A stretch of 64,000 nucleotides of DNA from Bacillota bacterium (GCA_023458375.1 JAEWZT010000007.1:69229-133228), one strand, 5' to 3'; shown: positions 14,382 through 23,786, numbered from the stretch's first letter. The notes: a model not told the origin generated them from the letters alone. A program made the numbers and translations.

Positions 14382-15233
14382 ATGCCTTACATATTGGCTA
14401 CGGCGCTTGTCGCGCCTTATACCGACGCCGCAATGGACTTTGACGCCTATAAAAGGCTCATTACTCTTCAACAAAAGGGCGGCTGGACGCACATTTTGGT
14501 AAACGGAACTACGGGCGAGCCCAGCCTTTTAAGCGAAGAGGAGAAAACTTCGCTGCTAAGCTTTGCAATTAAAAATAAAGGGAGGCTGCTTGTAATGGCG
14601 GGGTGCGGCACCACCGATACGCAAAAGACATTGCAAAGCTGCAAAAGAGCGGAGGAACTAGGCGCCGACTGCCTTTTGGTCGTTACCCCCTATTATAACA
14701 AGACCAACCAAAAGGGTGCGGTAAAACATTTTGAATACATTGCCGACAGAGTTAACCTTCCTATGTATTTATACAACGTTCCCGCAAGGACGGGTTTTGA
14801 TTTGTCCGTTGAAAGCGTAATAGAATTGTCAAAGCACGAAAAAATAGTGGGAATAAAGCAGGCGAACGGCAATATCGCCGATACGGCGCGCCTGCTGCCC
14901 TATTTAAACGACGATTTTTGTCTGCTTTGCGGCGACGACGCGCTTACCCTTCCCTTTTCGGCAATGGGCGCAAAGGGGGTGGTGTCCGTTGTGAGCAACG
15001 CCTACCCGCGCCTTGTTGCGGAAGCTTTTTACGGCGACATTAAAGCCTATTCCGACCTTGTGGAGCTATCGGGTTTGATTTTTAAAACCACCAACCCCAT
15101 GCCCATAAAATATTTGCTATATAAAAACGGGGTGCTAAGCCAGTATTGCCTGCGCCTGCCCCTTACGGAAATTGAGGACGGTTTAAAGGCTGCGATAGAC
15201 AAGAAAGCCGAGGAATTAACAGACTATTTATGA
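14382..15233 (+). CDS. dapA: 4-hydroxy-tetrahydrodipicolinate synthase
   Basis: 283 residues, TIM-barrel aldolase. The Schiff-base Lys is in EKIVGIKQANGN (about 159); the catalytic Tyr is in MYLYNVPARTGFD (about 131); the GTTGEPSLLS motif binds the pyruvate carboxylate. It condenses pyruvate with aspartate semialdehyde. Length is slightly under the family norm of about 290-295. Starts six bases after asd and overlaps dapB by four bases, so the three form one operon. Confidence 0.95.
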   Translation: MPYILATALVAPYTDAAMDFDAYKRLITLQQKGGWTHILVNGTTGEPSLLSEEEKTSLLSFAIKNKGRLLVMAGCGTTDTQKTLQSCKRAEELGADCLLVVTPYYNKTNQKGAVKHFEYIADRVNLPMYLYNVPARTGFDLSVESVIELSKHEKIVGIKQANGNIADTARLLPYLNDDFCLLCGDDALTLPFSAMGAKGVVSVVSNAYPRLVAEAFYGDIKAYSDLVELSGLIFKTTNPMPIKYLLYKNGVLSQYCLRLPLTEIEDGLKAAIDKKAEELTDYL

Positions 15234-15871
15234 AAAACATAATTATTTGGGGGAAGGGACGGCTTGCCAGCCATTTGGCATTGCTGTGCGAGGAAGAAAA
15301 TATTTCCTACGAAACCATTGGAAAGGGGCGTTTGCCCTCAAAAACGGCGCAGTGCGTCATAGATTTTTCCCACCCCGGCGCGCTTGAAGACCTTTTAAGC
15401 TACTGCGCTAAATATCAAACGCCGCTATTAATCGCCACAACTGGGCACAGCGCCCAACAAATAGAATTGATAGAGCTTTTTTCGCGGCAAATACCCTTGT
15501 GCTGCGACAGCAATTTTTCTTTGGGCGTTTTGGCGCTAAAAAAAGCCGTAAAGGCCCTTAACTCTCTTTTAAGCGGTTGGGACACAGAGATTGTGGAAGC
15601 GCACAGAAAAGCAAAAGCCGACGCGCCCAGCGGCACTGCGCTCTCCCTTTCGCGGCTGTTTGACGCGCCGCCCCCCATACACAGCGTAAGGGCGGGGGAT
15701 TTGGCGGGGGAGCACACTTTGATTTACGCTTCAAGGGGAGAGAAAATGACCTTAACCCACGAGGCTTTTACCCCGATAATTTTTGCCAAAGGCGCTTTGT
15801 TTTGCGCGAAAAAACTAATAAATATGCCCAACGGACTGTATTCCGCGCAAGACCTGTTTGAAGTTAAATAA
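15230..15871 (+). CDS. dapB: 4-hydroxy-tetrahydrodipicolinate reductase
   Basis: 213 residues, shorter than the usual 240-270. The family signature is intact: EIVEAHRKAKADAPSGTALS (about 121-140), with the catalytic His and Lys, preceded by the DFSHPGAL and ATTGHS segments of the nucleotide-binding domain. The N-terminal GxGxxG loop reads IIWGKGRLASHL, reduced compared with typical members. Reduces the dapA product with NAD(P)H. Overlaps dapA by ATGA. Last protein gene before the tandem RNA-like units. Confidence 0.88.
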   Translation: MKNIIIWGKGRLASHLALLCEEENISYETIGKGRLPSKTAQCVIDFSHPGALEDLLSYCAKYQTPLLIATTGHSAQQIELIELFSRQIPLCCDSNFSLGVLALKKAVKALNSLLSGWDTEIVEAHRKAKADAPSGTALSLSRLFDAPPPIHSVRAGDLAGEHTLIYASRGEKMTLTHEAFTPIIFAKGALFCAKKLINMPNGLYSAQDLFEVK

Positions 15872-16049
15872 CTTACGGCGTTAATCAAGAGTAAAATAAG
15901 GGGAAAAAATTGAATAATGCCAAACTAAACGGCAAATATAAAAGCAATAAATTACAAAAAAAGCTTAACGAAAAATAAAGTGTTATGAGGGGTATGAAAA
16001 AATAAATGCTAACCCGTTAACGGGTATTTTGACGACAGCCCCATTGGCT

Positions 16050-16161
16050 CTATACGGCATTATTGGTAATGTTTATGCGGCTAAAAGTTTTTAAAGTTTA
16101 GTTTAATAACTAGCATAAAAGATTGCAAGCGTTAAAAATAAAGGGGGGTTATCTCCCTTTT
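16050..16161 (+). ncRNA. Candidate small RNA unit A ending in a terminator-like hairpin
   Basis: Begins with ctatacggcattattgg and ends in AAAGGGGGGTTATCTCCCTTTT, a hairpin with a short T-run. It aligns along its whole length with unit B 140 bases further on. No reading frame of note. Whether it is transcribed is unknown; no convincing promoter is visible. A palindrome ACCCGTTAACGGGT lies just upstream at about 16013-16026. The first part of the gap (15872-16010) shows nothing. Confidence 0.45.
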
Positions 16162-16189
16162 ATTAATTTTATGGATATACAGTTTAGTC

Positions 16190-16310
16190 CTATACAAGAT
16201 TATTCGTAATAGGTTTGCAACTAAAAAGTTAAAGGCTTATCTAATAACAAGTGTAAATGATTTGCAACTCTTTAAACATAAATAAAGGGAGAAATTATCT
16301 CCCTTTTGTT
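16190..16310 (+). ncRNA. Candidate small RNA unit B, diverged copy of unit A
   Basis: Starts ctatacaagattattcgt and shares the order ctatac - attatt-gtaat - ctaaaa - taataac - tgcaa - tctcccttt with unit A. It ends in a better hairpin: AAAGGGAGA (16284-16292), loop AATTA, TCTCCCTTT (16298-16306) and a T-run. Tandem copies ending in terminators between convergent genes suggest small RNAs or a duplicated terminator element. The remaining gap to 16458 shows nothing. Confidence 0.45.
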
Positions 16311-16458
16311 TTTTATGGTATTCAATCTGAATATTTTGTCAAGAGAAAAAAGTCCTCTTAGCCTTTTTAGGTATTTAAAATATCCTGTAAATCGTTGTAT
16401 TCAAAATACCATTTTTTGTTTTGACTATATAAAAAATCTGCGTTCTTGCTTTTGACTT

Positions 16459-17154
16459 TTACTCTTTATATATTATCCTTCTGCAATGTTCGCAGCGTAT
16501 CGTTCCCTTTTCGTTAAGGGCATACACCTGTCCCATGGGAAGTTCCATACTGCAACCGCTGCATTGGTTTGTCCCCCTTAGCGGCACAAAGGGAGGATAA
16601 ATGCCCTGCCTTTTAAGCTTTTCATATTCTTCCATAACCTCTTGCGGCACATTTTTGGCAACTTCCTTTAACTGGGCGCGCAGCGCGGCAATTTCGTCTT
16701 TGCGCGACTCTTGAAGCTGCTCAAACTTGGAGCGCGCATCTTTTGCCTGCGCTTGCACGGTGGGCAGTTTTGACCTGAAACTGTCGTATTTGTTGCTTAT
16801 CTCTTCCGCTTCGGTTACTACGCTTTTTATATCCCTTTCCGCTTGGTTGAGCGCCTTTTCAACGTCGGCAAGCTTTTTAAGCATGAAGTCTACTTCCTGT
16901 AAGTCGGCGGCGTCGGCGGCGGAAGCGTTGTATTCGTTAAGTAATTTCGCTTTTTCAGCCATGGTTTTGGATGCGTTTTCAAGCAATATGTTGAGTTCCC
17001 TGCTTCTTAATTCCATTTTTTTGACTTGCTCTTGAAAGTCCGCCCAAACTCCGCGAATCCTTGCGTAATTTTTCCTTTCGTTTGACTCGTTGATTTGCTT
17101 TTCAATTTGCTTGAGCTGACCGTCTATTCTTTGATATTCAAGTATGTCTTTCAT
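16459..17154 (-). CDS. Coiled-coil protein with C-terminal C4 zinc ribbon
   Basis: 231 residues: a long antiparallel coiled coil at about 1-175 (ILEYQRIDGQLKQIEKQINE, KALNQAERDIKSVVTEAEEI, EQLQESRKDEIAALRAQLKE) followed by a zinc ribbon with NQCSGCSMELP and IRCEHCRRIIY. This is the CT398-like family (zf-RING_7), common near sigA or nif3/trmK genes in Firmicutes. The exact function is unsettled; RNA or flagellar-secretion links have been proposed for relatives. Lies 30 bases after trmK in the dnaG-sigA operon. Confidence 0.85.
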   Translation of the reverse strand: MKDILEYQRIDGQLKQIEKQINESNERKNYARIRGVWADFQEQVKKMELRSRELNILLENASKTMAEKAKLLNEYNASAADAADLQEVDFMLKKLADVEKALNQAERDIKSVVTEAEEISNKYDSFRSKLPTVQAQAKDARSKFEQLQESRKDEIAALRAQLKEVAKNVPQEVMEEYEKLKRQGIYPPFVPLRGTNQCSGCSMELPMGQVYALNEKGTIRCEHCRRIIYKE

Positions 17155-17184
17155 ATATTCTCCTTTATCCCGTTAATCTTCTTT

Positions 17185-17820
17185 TTAGCTCTGAGTTTCC
17201 CCTTCCAGTAGCAACGTTACTAATTTTAGCCACTCTTCCTTTTCGCTGACATTTGCCTGCGATAATATTTTACCGCATATGCGCTTTTCCCTCAGCAGAT
17301 AGTTTTTAAAGTCTTGCGAAAACTCTTGCAGGTTGGTTTTACCGAATAGTATTTCCATTTTATTTAGTTTTTCGCCCTTGCCCCTTTGCAAAAGCATTAA
17401 ATTGTAAAACTTTTTGTCGTAAAGGATAAAATCCTTAACCGTTACATAGCTTTCGCACAAATATTCCCTCACCTGCGCAACGCTGCGCTGAGGGGACAGC
17501 ACAAGGTAATGCGGCAAATGCTTTGCGTTGGCGATAATGTCAATTATTTCAAGCCCGCCCATGCCGGCAATCACCGCCGTATCGGCGTTTACTTCCTTTA
17601 ACCCGTCTTGGCACAAAAACTCGCAGGAAAAATGCCCCTTTTTTTGGCATAATTTTTGAGCTTTTTGCAAAGAGGGATAGGAAATATCCACAAAAATCAC
17701 CTTTTGCGCTATGTACCGTGACAGCGCCGCCTCCCCTATGTAACCGTGGTCGCAGCCGCAGTCGCACAAAACTTCGCTTTGCGGAATCAGGCTTATAATA
17801 CTTTCCTCTCTTTTGTTCAA
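17185..17820 (-). CDS. trmK: tRNA (adenine-22-N1)-methyltransferase
   Basis: 211 residues. SAM-binding motif LCDCGCDHGYIGEAAL at about 18-33 and the TrmK-specific AVIAGMGGLEIIDII around 82; LSPQRSVAQVREYL and a C-terminal helical part complete the family layout. It methylates A22 of tRNAs in Gram-positive bacteria. The start overlaps the end of sigA by four bases. Position after sigA is typical of Firmicutes. Confidence 0.92.
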   Translation of the reverse strand: MNKREESIISLIPQSEVLCDCGCDHGYIGEAALSRYIAQKVIFVDISYPSLQKAQKLCQKKGHFSCEFLCQDGLKEVNADTAVIAGMGGLEIIDIIANAKHLPHYLVLSPQRSVAQVREYLCESYVTVKDFILYDKKFYNLMLLQRGKGEKLNKMEILFGKTNLQEFSQDFKNYLLREKRICGKILSQANVSEKEEWLKLVTLLLEGETQS

Positions 17821-18872
17821 GTATCTAAATAATCTTTAAGCTTTTTGCTGCGCGAAGGATTGCGCAGTTTTCTTAAAGCTTTGGCTTCAATTTGGCGTAT
17901 TCTTTCGCGCGTTACATTAAACTCTTTGCCCACCTCTTCAAGGGTGCGGGGGCGCCCGTCGTCTATGCCGTATCGCAGACGCAATACCATTTCCTCGCGG
18001 GGCGTAAGCTTGTGGAGCACGGCGATAAGCTGCTCGCGCAACATTGAGTAAGCGGCGACTTCGCTGGGCGCGACGGTTTTATTGTCCTCAATGAAATCAA
18101 CTAAATGGCTGTCCTCTTCCTCGCCGATAGGCGTTTCAAGGGAAACGGGGTCCTGCGCAATTTTTTGAATTTCCATTACCTTTTCTTCGGTAATGCCCAT
18201 ATTAACGGCAATTTCGGAGGGCAAAGGTTCCCTGCCCAGCTCTTGCAGCAAAGAACGCGATACCCGCGTAAGCCTGTTGATTGTTTCCACCATATGCACG
18301 GGTATCCTGATGGTTCGCGCTTGGTCGGCAATAGCCCTTGTAATAGCTTGCCTTATCCACCAGGTGGCGTAGGTTGAAAATTTAAAGCCTTTGGTATAAT
18401 CAAACTTTTCAACGGCTTTCATTAAGCCTAAGTTGCCTTCCTGAATCAAGTCAAGCAAAAGCATACCCCGCCCCACATACCTTTTGGCAATGGATACAAC
18501 GAGCCGCAAGTTTGCTTCGCTTAATTGTTGTTTCGCCTTTTCGTCCCCTTCCTGCATGCGTTTTGCAAGGGTGGTTTCCTCCTCGCCCGTCAAAAGCGGC
18601 ACCCTGCCTATTTCTTTAAGATACATTTTTACGGGGTCGTCAATGGGGACGTCGGCAGCCGCCCGCATCAAGTCGTCGTCTTTAATTTCCCCTATGTCAA
18701 CTACCGTAATGTTGGCTTCTTCAAGGCTTTTGTAAACTTCGGCGCTCTGTTCGGGAGTGCAGTCAAATTTTTCCAGCTTCTCCTCAACTTCGCTGTAAGT
18801 TACAAAGCCTTTGGGTTCGGAGATATGTTTAATTTCCTCCACAAGGGTTTTGATTTGGTCGTCTTTTTCCAT
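17817..18872 (-). CDS. rpoD: Primary sigma factor SigA (RpoD)
   Basis: 351 residues. Region 1.1-like N-terminus (about 1-60), region 1.2 (DDPVKMYLKEIGRVPLLTGE), region 2 with LLDLIQEGNLGLMKAVEKFD and the -10-binding FKFSTYATWWIRQAITRAIA, region 3, and region 4 with the -35-binding helix VTRERIRQIEAKALRKLR. This is the vegetative sigma factor, consistent with the TTGACA/TATAAT promoters seen throughout the window. Downstream of dnaG by 40 bases and coupled to trmK. Shorter than E. coli RpoD because the non-conserved insert is absent, as usual in Firmicutes. Confidence 0.97.
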   Translation of the reverse strand: MEKDDQIKTLVEEIKHISEPKGFVTYSEVEEKLEKFDCTPEQSAEVYKSLEEANITVVDIGEIKDDDLMRAAADVPIDDPVKMYLKEIGRVPLLTGEEETTLAKRMQEGDEKAKQQLSEANLRLVVSIAKRYVGRGMLLLDLIQEGNLGLMKAVEKFDYTKGFKFSTYATWWIRQAITRAIADQARTIRIPVHMVETINRLTRVSRSLLQELGREPLPSEIAVNMGITEEKVMEIQKIAQDPVSLETPIGEEEDSHLVDFIEDNKTVAPSEVAAYSMLREQLIAVLHKLTPREEMVLRLRYGIDDGRPRTLEEVGKEFNVTRERIRQIEAKALRKLRNPSRSKKLKDYLDT

Positions 18873-18912
18873 TTTCTCCTCTCTTGGGGTCTTAGCTAAT
18901 TATAGCTAAGCC

Positions 18913-20727
18913 TTACTTATGTAAATCTTTTATTTTTTGTGAAATTTCTTTAACCCGCGTTAAAATATCTTCCTTTTGCTCTGCCGAAAGCTCCGCGGTG
19001 TAGCGGCTTTGCAAAGCGTTTCTTTTATCCGTCAGCACTTTTATTTTCCACACTTTCACGCTGTCGGCAAAAAGTTTTTCCTGCGCTTCTAAGCTTAAAG
19101 CGCCCTCTCTGTCGGGATGCCGCGTAGCTAAAAATACCCCCTCCGACTGCGGGTCCTCGCCAAACTCAAAGACCTTAGCCGCGGTAGTATTTTCTCCTTT
19201 TTCTCTTGTTTGCCGCACATAGTCAAAGATTTTTTGTAAAAAAGGATATTCATTACAAATAGGATAATAGTCTATGTAAGAAAAGGAAGAATTATAAAGC
19301 ATGCAGCTTGCTACATAATACAAAGCCTTTTCTTCTTTGCATAAAGGGGTGTTTTTAGAGACGGGAAGGGGGTTTTTGAGCAGAATATTTTTCTTTGACG
19401 CTATTTGGTTTTTTATAAAATCAATGCTCATAGCCGTCTGTTCTGCCAAAAGGGCGGCGTAAGACTCTTTCTCAACTGCCGAAAGGGGCTTTACAGCCTC
19501 AATTGCCTCAGCAAGATATTTTCTGCGCGCTTGACGGCGCATTTGCTCTTCGCTGCTGTCTACGGGGTATTTTTCCCTCAGCAGTTTTAATTTATAGTCC
19601 GTTAAAGGCAGCGCGGAAGAAATAACCCCGTCAAGCCTTTCCTTTCCAAATTTTCTAATATATTCGTCGGGGTCAAGCCTGTCGGGCAAAGACACCACAA
19701 ACACTTCAAGGCTTTGTTCCTTTAAAACGTCAAGCCCCCTCAATGTTGCCGCTTTACCCGCCGCGTCTCCGTCGTAGCAAATGTGGGCGACGTCGCTAAG
19801 GCGCTTTAACAGCTTTGCCTGCTCTTTTGTCAAAGAGGTGCCCATGGAAGCTACGGCATAATCAATTCCGCCCTGATAAAGGGAGATTACGTCGATATAG
19901 CCTTCAAGCACTAAAACTTTGTCTAGCCTGCCCGTATGGTTTTTCTTGACTAAGTTTATGCCGAAAAGGTTTTTATTTTTTTCGTGAACGGGCGTTAAGC
20001 CTGTGTTTTTATATTTTACGCTTTCGTTTCTGTCAAGCGTTCTGCCGCCGAAAGCTATAACTTCCCCCTTTGAATCTATGAGCGGAATTATAAGGCGGTT
20101 AAACAGAGCGTCAAAAAAGCCTTTTTTGCTTTCTAAGAGAACGCCGGCGGTAACGCAGTCTTTGAGCTTATAGCCCTCTTGCTCTAAACGGCGGGGCAAG
20201 CTGTCAAAGTCGGGCGAAAGCCCCAGCCCGAAAACCTTTGCCGTGGCGCCAGATATACCCCTTTTAACTAAATATTCGCGCGCCAAATGCGATTTATCGT
20301 TGTCAGCCCAAAGGGTTTCGGCGTAAAATCTGGCGGCGGCAGTGCAAATCCTCACGCAAAGCTGTTTAATCTTTTGCCTTTCAAATCTTTTTTCGTCCTC
20401 TTGCCCTTTTGAGGGGGGCGGCGGCATATTTGCCCTTTTGGCTAAAATCTCCAAAGCTTCTAAAAAATCGCACGCTTCAAGCTGCTGGACAAACTTGATT
20501 ACGTCCCCCGCTATTCCGCAGCCGAAACATTTGTAAAACTGCCCTTCTCTGTTAATGGAAAAAGAGGGCGTTTTTTCGCCGTGAACGGGACAAAGCGCCC
20601 AAAAAGTCTTTCCCCTTTGGGTTACCTGCAAATAAAGCGAGGCTACGTCAACAATGTCGTTTTTTCTCTTTATTTCCTCTATGTAGGCGGAAAAATCCGC
20701 CGAAGCGCCGCTATTGTTTATTGTCAT
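18913..20727 (-). CDS. dnaG: DNA primase
   Basis: 604 residues. CHC2 zinc finger with Cys46, His49, Cys67 and Cys70 (LCPVHGEKTPSF ... YKCFGCGIAGD); primase core with FGGRTLD and the toprim motif LVLEGYIDVISLYQGG, then ICYDGDAAGKAA; helicase-interaction part at the C-terminus. It makes RNA primers at the replication fork. First gene of the dnaG-sigA-trmK-zinc-ribbon unit, the macromolecular-synthesis operon arrangement. Start ATG at 20725-20727; the promoter must lie in the 364-base gap upstream. Confidence 0.97.
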   Translation of the reverse strand: MTINNSGASADFSAYIEEIKRKNDIVDVASLYLQVTQRGKTFWALCPVHGEKTPSFSINREGQFYKCFGCGIAGDVIKFVQQLEACDFLEALEILAKRANMPPPPSKGQEDEKRFERQKIKQLCVRICTAAARFYAETLWADNDKSHLAREYLVKRGISGATAKVFGLGLSPDFDSLPRRLEQEGYKLKDCVTAGVLLESKKGFFDALFNRLIIPLIDSKGEVIAFGGRTLDRNESVKYKNTGLTPVHEKNKNLFGINLVKKNHTGRLDKVLVLEGYIDVISLYQGGIDYAVASMGTSLTKEQAKLLKRLSDVAHICYDGDAAGKAATLRGLDVLKEQSLEVFVVSLPDRLDPDEYIRKFGKERLDGVISSALPLTDYKLKLLREKYPVDSSEEQMRRQARRKYLAEAIEAVKPLSAVEKESYAALLAEQTAMSIDFIKNQIASKKNILLKNPLPVSKNTPLCKEEKALYYVASCMLYNSSFSYIDYYPICNEYPFLQKIFDYVRQTREKGENTTAAKVFEFGEDPQSEGVFLATRHPDREGALSLEAQEKLFADSVKVWKIKVLTDKRNALQSRYTAELSAEQKEDILTRVKEISQKIKDLHK

Positions 20728-21091
20728 TAAAATATTTCTTTACACATTTAATATTCTTGGCTTTTATGCTTTTTCCCCTAAAATGTCTTAAAAAATCTAA
20801 GTTATTTCAAAACTCAAACAAAAGCGCAAAATGTCCGCACATTTTTATTTTAAATCCTCGGCTTTTTTGCGCCAAAAAGAGAAAGCGGCGGCTAAAACTT
20901 CAAAGCTTTTAAATTGAAATCCTGTATTTGATTTTTAAGAATAAAAGCAATTTATCTTTAACGTCTTAAACCAAAGATTATCTGCAAGCTTTAAAAAAAG
21001 CTTAAAAGCCGCGTAGTTTTTACGCGGCTTTTTTGGTTTTGTGTGTTTGTCTGTTCTTAGATTTTTGTTCTTAAAGATTTTTTTCTTTCCT
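20728..21091. other. Gap between dnaG and ppdK
   Basis: Apart from the ppdK terminator at 21004-21032 it holds the dnaG promoter region on the minus strand, for which no consensus boxes stand out (a TATTAA near 20750 is the best -10). No reading frame or RNA gene was recognised. Confidence 0.4.
21004..21032 (-). terminator. Terminator of ppdK
   Basis: Stem AAAAGCCGCGTA (21004-21015) and TACGCGGCTTTT (21021-21032), loop GTTTT, 12 bp perfect, with T-runs on both strands. It lies 60 bases beyond the ppdK stop and would also stop rightward transcription. Confidence 0.85.
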
Positions 21092-23722
21092 TTATTGTTT
21101 GGGATACTTTAACGCCGCCTGAGCCGCCGCAAGTCTTGCAATGGGCACTCTGAAAGGCGAGCAGGAAACGTAGCTAAGCCCTAAGCGGTGGCAAAACTCT
21201 ACCGAAGAGGGATCGCCGCCGTGTTCGCCGCAAATGCCCGTTTTGAGGTCGGGGCGGGAAGCTTTCCCTTCTTTTACAGAAAGTTCCATAAGCCTGCCTA
21301 CACCCGTTTGGTCAACTCTTGCAAAGGGGTCGGACTCAAAAATCTTTTTGGAGTAGTAGTCGGGCAGGAACTTGCCCGCGTCGTCGCGCGAGAAACCGTA
21401 GGTCATTTGGGTAAGGTCGTTTGTGCCGAAACTGAAAAACTCCGCATAGCGCGCTATATCTCCGCTTGTTAAGGCGGCGCGGGGTATTTCAATCATAGTG
21501 CCAACAAGGTATTTTAGCGCCGTCTTGTTTTCTTCTATTACTTTCTTTGCCGTTTGGTCAACAATATCTTTTACAAACTGGAACTCCTTAACTTCGCCGA
21601 TAAGGGGTATCATAATTTCGGGCAAAACGTCTATGCCTTCTTTGCGCACGTTTATAGCGGCCTCAATGACGGCGCGCGTTTGCATTTTGGCGATTTCGGG
21701 GTATGTGATGGTTAAACGGCAGCCGCGGTGTCCCAGCATGGGGTTAAACTCGTGCAGGGAAGCTATGGTGTGGCGCAGCCTGTCTGCGGTAATGCCCATT
21801 TCCTTGGCAATTTTAATTATGTCCTCTTCCTTTTGGGGTAAGAACTCGTGAAGGGGCGGGTCTAAGAAACGAATAGTAACAGGCTTGCCCGCCATTACGC
21901 GGAAGATTCCCTCAAAGTCTGAGCGCTGGAACTTAATAAGTTTAGCCAAAGCTTTTTCTCTGTCTTCTACCGTGTCGGAAACTATCATCTCGCGCATAGG
22001 CATAATTCTGTCTTCGCCAAAGAACATATGTTCCGTTCTGCACAGACCTATGCCCTCGGCGCCGAATTTTACCGCTACGGCGCTGTCTTTGGGGTTGTCG
22101 GCGTTGGTGCGAATCTTTAATTTACGGAATTTATCCGCAAGTGCCATTATTCTGCCAAAGTTGCCGCTGATGCTGGGTTCTACCGTCTTAATGGCACCCT
22201 TATAAACTTTACCCGTTGAGCCGTCAAGAGAAATAATATCTCCCTCAACAAACTTTTCGCCCTTGACGTAGAAGAAGTTTGCGTCGTGACCTATGTCTAT
22301 GTCGCCGCAGCCCGCTACGCAGCAAGTGCCCATTCCGCGCGCTACAACGGCGGCGTGGGAAGTCATTCCCCCTCTTGCCGTTAAAATGCCTTGCGAAATC
22401 GCCATGCCTTCAATATCTTCGGGGCTTGTTTCAAGGCGCACTAAAACTACCTTTAATTTAGGGTTTGCCTTAACAGCCGCTATCGCCCTTTCGGCGGCGG
22501 TAAATATTGCACCGCAGGCGGCGCCGGGGGAAGCAGGCAGACCTTCCGCAATGTGCTTAGCTTCTTTTAGTGCAGTAGCGTCAAATTGCGGGTGGAGTAA
22601 AGCGTCAAGCGACTTAGGTTCTAACCTTAAAATTGCTTCCTCTTCCGTTATCCTGCCCTCGTCAAGCATATCCACGGCAATTTTGAGCGCGGCGGCCGCC
22701 GTTCTCTTTCCGTTTCTCGTTTGAAGCATATAGAGCTTGCCCCTTTCAATGGTAAACTCCATATCTTGCATATCTTTGTAGTGGTCTTCTAAGATTTTGC
22801 AGGTTTTTACAAATTCGTTATAAACCTCTTGGTTTTGTTCTTTTAAGTGTGAAATAGGTTGGGGAGTGCGTATTCCCGCAACGACGTCTTCGCCTTGCGC
22901 GTTCATTAAATATTCGCCGTAAAGCTTATTTTCGCCCGTTGAGGGGTTACGCGTAAAGGCAACGCCCGTGCCCGAGTCTTCGCCCATATTTCCGTAAACC
23001 ATTGATTGAACGTTTACCGCCGTGCCCCAGTCTCCCGGTATATCGTTGATTCTTCTGTAATAGATAGCTCTGGGGTTGTCCCACGACCTGAAAACGGCAA
23101 GAATCGCGGCTATAAGCTGTTCTTTGGGGTCTTGGGGGAATTCGGCGTTTAACTCTTTTTTATATAAAGCTTTAAATTTTTTAACAAGTTCCTTTAAATC
23201 GTCGGCGTTAAGCTCGGTATCGTAGTGAACGCCCTTAGCTTTCTTCATTTCGTCAAGCAGTTTTTCATATTTAGCTTTTTCAACTTCCATAACGACGTCG
23301 GAAAACATTTGAATAAATCTGCGGTAGCTGTCGTAAGCGAAACGGGGATTATTGGTGTTTTTCGCTATAACTTCAACCGTTTTGTCGTTAAGCCCTAAGT
23401 TTAAAATGGTGTCCATCATGCCGGGCATGGAAGCGCGCGCGCCCGAACGGACGGAAACAAGCAGCGGATTATTTAAATCGCCAAGTTTTTTGCCCAACTT
23501 CTTTTCGGTAACTTCCAAAGCGGCGAAAATTTCATTTTTGACTTCATCGGAAAGCTTTTTTCCGTCGTCGTAGTATTTGTTGCAAGCTTGGGTGGTAACG
23601 GTGAAGCCGTCGGGAACAGGTAGCCCCAAATTCTTCATTTCCGCAAGGTTGGCGCCTTTGCCGCCCAAAAGTTCCTTCATTTTGCCGTTGCCTTCACTAA
23701 ACAAGTAAACGTATTTTCCCAT
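21092..23722 (-). CDS. ppdK: Pyruvate, phosphate dikinase
   Basis: 876 residues, full length. N-terminal nucleotide-binding domain (ELLGGKGANLAEMKNLGLPV; SVRSGARASMPGMMDTILNL), swivelling phosphohistidine domain (GGMTSHAAVVARGMGTCCVA, catalytic His about 456), and the PEP-binding barrel (GFSRDDAGKF; GICGEHGGDPSS with the catalytic Cys). It interconverts pyruvate/ATP/Pi with PEP/AMP/PPi in glycolysis of anaerobes or gluconeogenesis. No gene for a PPDK regulatory protein is next to it. Own promoter at 23758-23786 and own terminator, so probably monocistronic. Confidence 0.97.
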   Translation of the reverse strand: MGKYVYLFSEGNGKMKELLGGKGANLAEMKNLGLPVPDGFTVTTQACNKYYDDGKKLSDEVKNEIFAALEVTEKKLGKKLGDLNNPLLVSVRSGARASMPGMMDTILNLGLNDKTVEVIAKNTNNPRFAYDSYRRFIQMFSDVVMEVEKAKYEKLLDEMKKAKGVHYDTELNADDLKELVKKFKALYKKELNAEFPQDPKEQLIAAILAVFRSWDNPRAIYYRRINDIPGDWGTAVNVQSMVYGNMGEDSGTGVAFTRNPSTGENKLYGEYLMNAQGEDVVAGIRTPQPISHLKEQNQEVYNEFVKTCKILEDHYKDMQDMEFTIERGKLYMLQTRNGKRTAAAALKIAVDMLDEGRITEEEAILRLEPKSLDALLHPQFDATALKEAKHIAEGLPASPGAACGAIFTAAERAIAAVKANPKLKVVLVRLETSPEDIEGMAISQGILTARGGMTSHAAVVARGMGTCCVAGCGDIDIGHDANFFYVKGEKFVEGDIISLDGSTGKVYKGAIKTVEPSISGNFGRIMALADKFRKLKIRTNADNPKDSAVAVKFGAEGIGLCRTEHMFFGEDRIMPMREMIVSDTVEDREKALAKLIKFQRSDFEGIFRVMAGKPVTIRFLDPPLHEFLPQKEEDIIKIAKEMGITADRLRHTIASLHEFNPMLGHRGCRLTITYPEIAKMQTRAVIEAAINVRKEGIDVLPEIMIPLIGEVKEFQFVKDIVDQTAKKVIEENKTALKYLVGTMIEIPRAALTSGDIARYAEFFSFGTNDLTQMTYGFSRDDAGKFLPDYYSKKIFESDPFARVDQTGVGRLMELSVKEGKASRPDLKTGICGEHGGDPSSVEFCHRLGLSYVSCSPFRVPIARLAAAQAALKYPKQ

Positions 23723-23757
23723 ATTTTTCCTCCATTTTTCTCATCATATGCCTCAAT

Positions 23758-23786
23758 ATTTTACCTTAAAAAGGTATATATTACAA
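23758..23786 (-). promoter_or_regulatory. Promoter of ppdK with palindrome in the spacer
   Basis: On the minus strand TTGTAA (23781-23786), 17-base spacer, TAAAAT (23758-23763). The perfect inverted repeat TACCTT-AAA-AAGGTA at 23762-23776 overlaps the -10 box and spacer and could bind a regulator. GGAGG precedes the ppdK ATG. Confidence 0.6.

Noticed and set aside
18105..18899. Plus-strand frames opposite sigA
   Set aside because: Shadows of the strongly conserved sigA gene without start signals.
21004..21032. Attachment site next to dnaG
   Set aside because: The inverted repeat has a T-run and the place of an ordinary terminator after ppdK.
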